Below, one piece after another: positions 6,442-9,274 of a stretch of DNA of 9,274 nt. A model generated the notes under the pieces. The model made no database searches and had not been told where the DNA came from. It saw only the letters and a program-made list of their open reading frames with translations. This DNA is from Bacteroides sp. UBA7335 (lineage in GTDB: Bacteria; Bacteroidota; Bacteroidia; Bacteroidales; Bacteroidaceae). How positions within the stretch are numbered: the stretch's first letter is position 1; each line of letters begins with the position of its first letter. The stretch is taken from the NCBI GenBank assembly GCA_002471185.1, contig DKPL01000051.1:1-9274 (forward strand), read 5' to 3'. Position numbers and translations under genes: made by a program.

Positions 6442-7277
6442 TTTTCATTCATAATCTCACCCTTCAAACCAATTACTATCTGTTTAATAGGTATTTTACA
6501 TTCCGCTTTTTCGACTGCTATTTTTGCAAGCTGAGTCAGACCGTTACAACAAGGAACCTGCATGATTACCACAGTTAGAGTATTTATATTGGCTGCATCA
6601 ATCATAGTGGCTATTTTGTCAATATAAACCTCTTTATTGCTATCTAGTTTTGGACACCCTATAGCTAATTTCTTATTCTTAAGCAATTTAGTATGAAAAT
6701 CAGGATATGCAAAAGCAGTACAATCTGCTGCTAAAAGAACATCTGCACCTAAAAAATGTTCTGACATCGGATTTAACAAATGCAATTGAATAGGCCAGTG
6801 AGTAAGCTGAGATTGAGTGGGTGAAGGAGATATAGAAGCTTTTGATGCAAAAGAGCTGGCAAACGATTGACTCATTGAGCCTAAACAGCCACAAGATGAT
6901 TTGGTTTTTGGTTGTTCTATTGCACTAATGTCTATATCCAATTGATGCTTCTTGATATACTCAAAAGCCTGCGACAAATAATTTGTTTCATTATGATCTT
7001 TCAAATGCTTAAGATGCGCTACTATTGTCTTTTCACCTTTTGCTGAAATACGCTCCATTACAGCATATTCATCATATGGTTCCGCTTCACGCTCTTCAAT
7101 GGTGATAGCACCAACAGGACACTCTCCAATGCATGCACCCAAACCATCGCAATACAGTTCGCTTACCAAACGAGCTTTTCCATCTATCATCTGAAGCGCT
7201 CCTTCGTGACAACCCTCTACACAAAGGCTACATCCATTGCAAAGAGATTCGTCTATAGAAATTATTTTTCTTTTCAT
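6432..7277 (-). CDS. ferredoxin-like 4Fe-4S protein, probable electron donor to Hcp
   Basis: A 281-residue protein and the first gene of the hcp operon. The N-terminal bacterial ferredoxin domain (1-60) has one complete 4Fe-4S site: C13, C16, C19, C23 (CNGCSLCVEGC). The second site is altered: C43, C49, C53 (CDGLGACIGECP), spaced C-X5-C-X3-C, with one ligand apparently lost or replaced. A Ser-rich linker with a CGC pair (C129, C131) joins a C-terminal domain. That domain carries further cysteines: C186, C208 (GCPK) and adjacent C243/C244 (VPCCNG). Similar proteins sit next to hcp in other anaerobes. By that context it likely passes electrons to Hcp, replacing the NADH reductase Hcr of E. coli; this is inference. 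The ATG at 7277 lies about 17 bases after the predicted transcription start. Confidence 0.85.
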   Translation of the reverse strand: MKRKIISIDESLCNGCSLCVEGCHEGALQMIDGKARLVSELYCDGLGACIGECPVGAITIEEREAEPYDEYAVMERISAKGEKTIVAHLKHLKDHNETNYLSQAFEYIKKHQLDIDISAIEQPKTKSSCGCLGSMSQSFASSFASKASISPSPTQSQLTHWPIQLHLLNPMSEHFLGADVLLAADCTAFAYPDFHTKLLKNKKLAIGCPKLDSNKEVYIDKIATMIDAANINTLTVVIMQVPCCNGLTQLAKIAVEKAECKIPIKQIVIGLKGEIMNEKWL

Positions 7278-7299
7278 ATTGATATTTATTAAACTGATG

Positions 7300-7307
7300 C
7301 AAAAGTA
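7300..7307 (-). promoter_or_regulatory. -7 box of the hcp operon promoter
   Basis: The minus strand reads TACTTTTG here, an exact TAnnTTTG match, placing the start of transcription near 7294. No TTTG -33 box is found 19-22 bases upstream. Weak promoters of this kind often depend on an activator, here probably bound at 7330-7343. Confidence 0.6.
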
Positions 7308-7329
7308 GAGAAAGGAAATAGCTTAATCC

Positions 7330-7343
7330 GTAACATTTGTTAC
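7330..7343. promoter_or_regulatory. Crp/Fnr-type palindrome GTAACA-TT-TGTTAC
   Basis: A perfect 6+2+6 inverted repeat in the 106-bp divergent region. Its centre (7336.5) is about 42 bases upstream of the predicted hcp-operon start, the class II activator position. It also covers the -33 box of the regulator gene, a position suited to autoregulation. Assigning it to the adjacent Crp/Fnr protein is inference from location and symmetry. Confidence 0.65.
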
Positions 7344-7368
7344 ACTCATCATTTTTTTATTATCTTTG
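7336..7368 (+). promoter_or_regulatory. promoter of the Crp/Fnr regulator gene
   Basis: TTTG at 7336-7339 and TATCTTTG at 7361-7368 (exact -7 match), 21 bases apart. Transcription would start near 7374, about 10 bases before the ATG. Confidence 0.65.
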
Positions 7369-7383
7369 TGAAAAATCAATGTT

Positions 7384-8049
7384 ATGGAACAACAAGATTT
7401 ATTATTCTTCTGCACAATGTGTCGAGACAAATCGGCTGATGAGCTAGAAAAACTAAAATGCACAATCCCGCATACCACTAAAACATTTAAGCGAGGAGAG
7501 CATATTGCTTACCAAGGCGATAGAGTGTTGCATTTAATTATGTTAGTCCGAGGCAAAATAAAAACCGAAATAGTGTCTAATTCGGGAGTTACACTGCCTA
7601 TAGAGGAACTTACAGCTCCCTACCCCTTGGCGGCTGCATTTTTATTTGCCGACGACAACCGATTTCCTGTAGATGTAACTGCACTCGAAGATTGTGAGGT
7701 AATATTTATTTCAAAGGAATCAGTAGAGAAGCAAATGGCTAAATGTCCAGGCTTTTTACGTGGGTTTATGGCCTTCAATGCCAATAGAATGCAGTATATA
7801 TCAGAACGGCTAAAGCTTTTTGCGCAAAAGGGCATTAAAGCGAAAGTGGTTTATTATATACTTTCGAAAGAACAAGGTGGAAAATTCGATCTAGGTAAAA
7901 GCGTTACTGCCCTTGCTGATTATTTTGGAGTAGAACGTCCATCCTTATCGCGTGCTATTTCTGAGATGGTTCAAAAAGGAATTATAACATTCGATTCGGG
8001 TAAAGGAGAAATTTTGGATTTTAAAGCTTTAGAAAAGTTACTTATTTAA
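7384..8049 (+). CDS. Crp/Fnr-family regulator, HcpR-like
   Basis: A 221-residue transcription factor with the usual Crp layout. It has a cyclic-nucleotide-like sensor barrel (about 28-115), a dimerisation helix (about 123-148) and a C-terminal winged helix. The helix-turn-helix is SVTALADYFGVERPSLSRAI (173-192). Divergent placement next to the hcp operon and the shared palindrome at 7330-7343 suggest it controls hcp, as HcpR does in Porphyromonas and other anaerobes. P. gingivalis HcpR is reported to use heme to sense NO. Here the effector is not visible from sequence. Cysteines C10, C13, C26 and C121 resemble the FNR cluster set only loosely, and their spacing differs. I leave the symbol empty because orthology to HcpR cannot be proved here. 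The start ATG fits the promoter directly upstream. Confidence 0.9.
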   Translation: MEQQDLLFFCTMCRDKSADELEKLKCTIPHTTKTFKRGEHIAYQGDRVLHLIMLVRGKIKTEIVSNSGVTLPIEELTAPYPLAAAFLFADDNRFPVDVTALEDCEVIFISKESVEKQMAKCPGFLRGFMAFNANRMQYISERLKLFAQKGIKAKVVYYILSKEQGGKFDLGKSVTALADYFGVERPSLSRAISEMVQKGIITFDSGKGEILDFKALEKLLI

Positions 8050-8132
8050 AAGCCATTACAAGGTATTTTTTCGATTACAAAACCCCAGAACTGACCCCAA
8101 AAGAGTTGTATATATAAAAGAGTTTGTGGATA

Positions 8133-8163
8133 TTTGCAAAATTAAGTATCATATTATTGTTTG
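8133..8163 (+). promoter_or_regulatory. weak promoter candidate for the outer-membrane protein gene
   Basis: TTTG at 8133-8136 and a TAnnnTTTG box (8155-8163, one base longer than consensus) are 18 bases apart. The second box overlaps a bulged inverted repeat (8152-8164 with 8170-8179). The match is imperfect. Confidence 0.25.
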
Positions 8164-8215
8164 TAATAGACAAATAATAGGATGCGCTCTATACCAAACA
8201 TAAAAACATAGACTA

Positions 8216-8800
8216 ATGAAAAAACTATTGATGTTATTATTTCTTGTTTCATTTCCACTATTTTCTTTCGCACAAAAAGGGAAAAATCAATTTGCACTCT
8301 TTGCAGGGTATGAATATTTTCCTGAACAATGGGATGGAAAAGGATATAATATCGGGCTTGAATTCAAGCGCTATGTGAGTAAGCGTTTTTATGCAGCTAC
8401 AGTTTTTCATACCGGCATAAATAATGGAAGTCATATTAATAACTATGAAAGCAACAATGTTACTCATTCTTTCTACTTACACAATAGCGTTCGAAACTAT
8501 ATGCTAGGATTTGGTCCGGGGTTTGACATCCTTCATTTGGACAAACATCAGGTCTATATTCAAGCAGCTGTAGGCCTAGCCTCATCTGAGCAAAAAAAAG
8601 ATGGTGTAGAGATTAGTCCGGACAATAGGCATACTATTAAAACATTCGAAGAAAAAATCTTGAGATTTGGATTATCGACTTCTGTTGGATATGACTATGC
8701 CATCACAGATTGGTTGACCTTAGGAGTAAACTACACAGGTTGGTATATCGGATATGATTTTAATAGCTCCATCAATGGAAAAATCAGCTTTATCTTTTAA
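8216..8800 (+). CDS. small outer-membrane beta-barrel protein
   Basis: A 194-residue secreted protein. The first ~19 residues form a classic signal peptide: KK, a long Leu/Phe-rich core, then cleavage after SFA before Q20. The mature part alternates polar and aromatic or aliphatic residues in segments such as NQFALFAGYEYF, FYAATVFHTGIN and VYIQAAVGLASSEQ. It ends KISFIF, with the terminal Phe typical of outer-membrane barrels. The size fits an eight-stranded barrel of the OMP_b-brl (PF13505-like) type. Function is unknown. It is transcribed in the same direction as the regulator gene but 166 bases after it, so it is probably a separate unit. No terminator is evident between them. Confidence 0.85.
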   Translation: MKKLLMLLFLVSFPLFSFAQKGKNQFALFAGYEYFPEQWDGKGYNIGLEFKRYVSKRFYAATVFHTGINNGSHINNYESNNVTHSFYLHNSVRNYMLGFGPGFDILHLDKHQVYIQAAVGLASSEQKKDGVEISPDNRHTIKTFEEKILRFGLSTSVGYDYAITDWLTLGVNYTGWYIGYDFNSSINGKISFIF

Positions 8801-8851
8801 AACAACATACAAACAAACAAAACAGAAAATACCTTGATTATGGTCTCAATA

Positions 8852-8865
8852 TGATATTAATATCA
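8852..8865. repeat. 14-bp perfect palindrome TGATATTAATATCA
   Basis: A fully self-complementary sequence 51 bases after the outer-membrane protein stop codon and six bases before the A run at 8871. It is too AT-rich to be a good terminator and has no known role. Confidence 0.35.
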
Positions 8866-8870
8866 GGCTG

Positions 8871-9274
8871 AAAAAAAAAAATAATGTGCTGAAATTTTTA
8901 CCTTGCTTAGCAACACTTCCTAATATAATGTAGGTGGTGTTTACAAACTGCAAACCAGATCAAATTTCTTTTATTTCTCCTTCTTTTGGTTTCTTTGCTT
9001 GCCTAAGACATACAGTTCTTCTTTTTCATGTCTAGTGCAGACAAGTGTGTAAAAGCCCTGGGTTTAACTGGGATTTGTAAAAAAGGAAGCACCTTCAGGC
9101 TTGGAGTGGTGATAAATATGTAAGAAAAAGTGAGAAATGTGAGTAAACTGAGACACAGTAGGTTTCTGTGTGTTGGTTAGAAACAGAGGAGACATGAAGA
9201 CTGTTGTTCATGAAACTACATCAGATCATGTGATTCTACCTGTTCTCGGCAGAGAGCTCCTCCCATAGTTCACA
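8871..9274. other. gene-free, CpG-depleted tail resembling vertebrate DNA
   Basis: After an 11-base A run (8871-8881) the sequence changes character. From 8882 to the end there is one CpG (9247-9248), where about 15 would be expected at roughly 40% GC. TG, CA and AG steps abound and no bacterial gene or promoter is visible. The adjacent bacterial genes contain many CpGs. This is the signature of methylated vertebrate genomes, so a chimeric join to host DNA is the likeliest reading. The strip 8801-8870 is short bacterial-looking intergenic sequence, also without CpG, so the exact breakpoint is uncertain. Confidence 0.6.

Noticed and set aside
8091..8108. CTGACCCCAAAAGAGTTG resembling the terminus of an IS3-type element
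   Set aside because: A single short match with no second end, no target duplication and no transposase nearby.

Overview
The window looks like Bacteroidales DNA, probably a gut Bacteroides or Parabacteroides relative. Evidence is the AT-rich non-coding sequence, the lack of Shine-Dalgarno sites, and several matches to the Bacteroidetes promoter form (TTTG about 19-22 bases before TAnnTTTG). The genes also resemble known Bacteroidetes types. The species cannot be read from the sequence.

Left part (1-4419), an accessory region. It opens with the tail of an unidentified gene that seems frameshifted, a strong bidirectional terminator, and G-rich repeats like the end of an IS21-type insertion sequence. 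A minus-strand hipB-hipA toxin-antitoxin operon follows, its promoter carrying a palindromic operator. Plus-strand genes come next: a small excisionase-like helix-turn-helix protein and an AAA ATPase with a DUF4143-type C-terminus. The ATPase promoter sits at the end of four palindromes spaced exactly 32 bp apart. The 500 bases after it hold no gene but contain an orphan promoter, a tRNA-Ser 3'-end-like remnant and scattered TTACAC/GTGTAA repeats. This could be a decayed integrated element, but no integrase or conjugation gene is visible.

Central part (4420-8049), a nitrosative-stress module. A minus-strand operon runs ferredoxin-like Fe-S protein, cupin, then hcp (hybrid cluster protein). 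A Crp/Fnr-type regulator is divergent from it. The 106-bp region between the two carries the palindrome GTAACA-TT-TGTTAC, centred near -42 of the predicted operon promoter and overlapping the -33 box of the regulator's own promoter. The layout suggests that an HcpR-like regulator activates the operon and controls itself. The ferredoxin-like protein probably delivers electrons to Hcp, which reduces NO and hydroxylamine.

Right part (8050-9274). A small secreted outer-membrane beta-barrel protein is the last bacterial gene. After an 11-base A run at 8871-8881, the final ~390 bases have no gene and a single CpG, and read like vertebrate DNA. This end is probably a host-bacterium assembly chimera.
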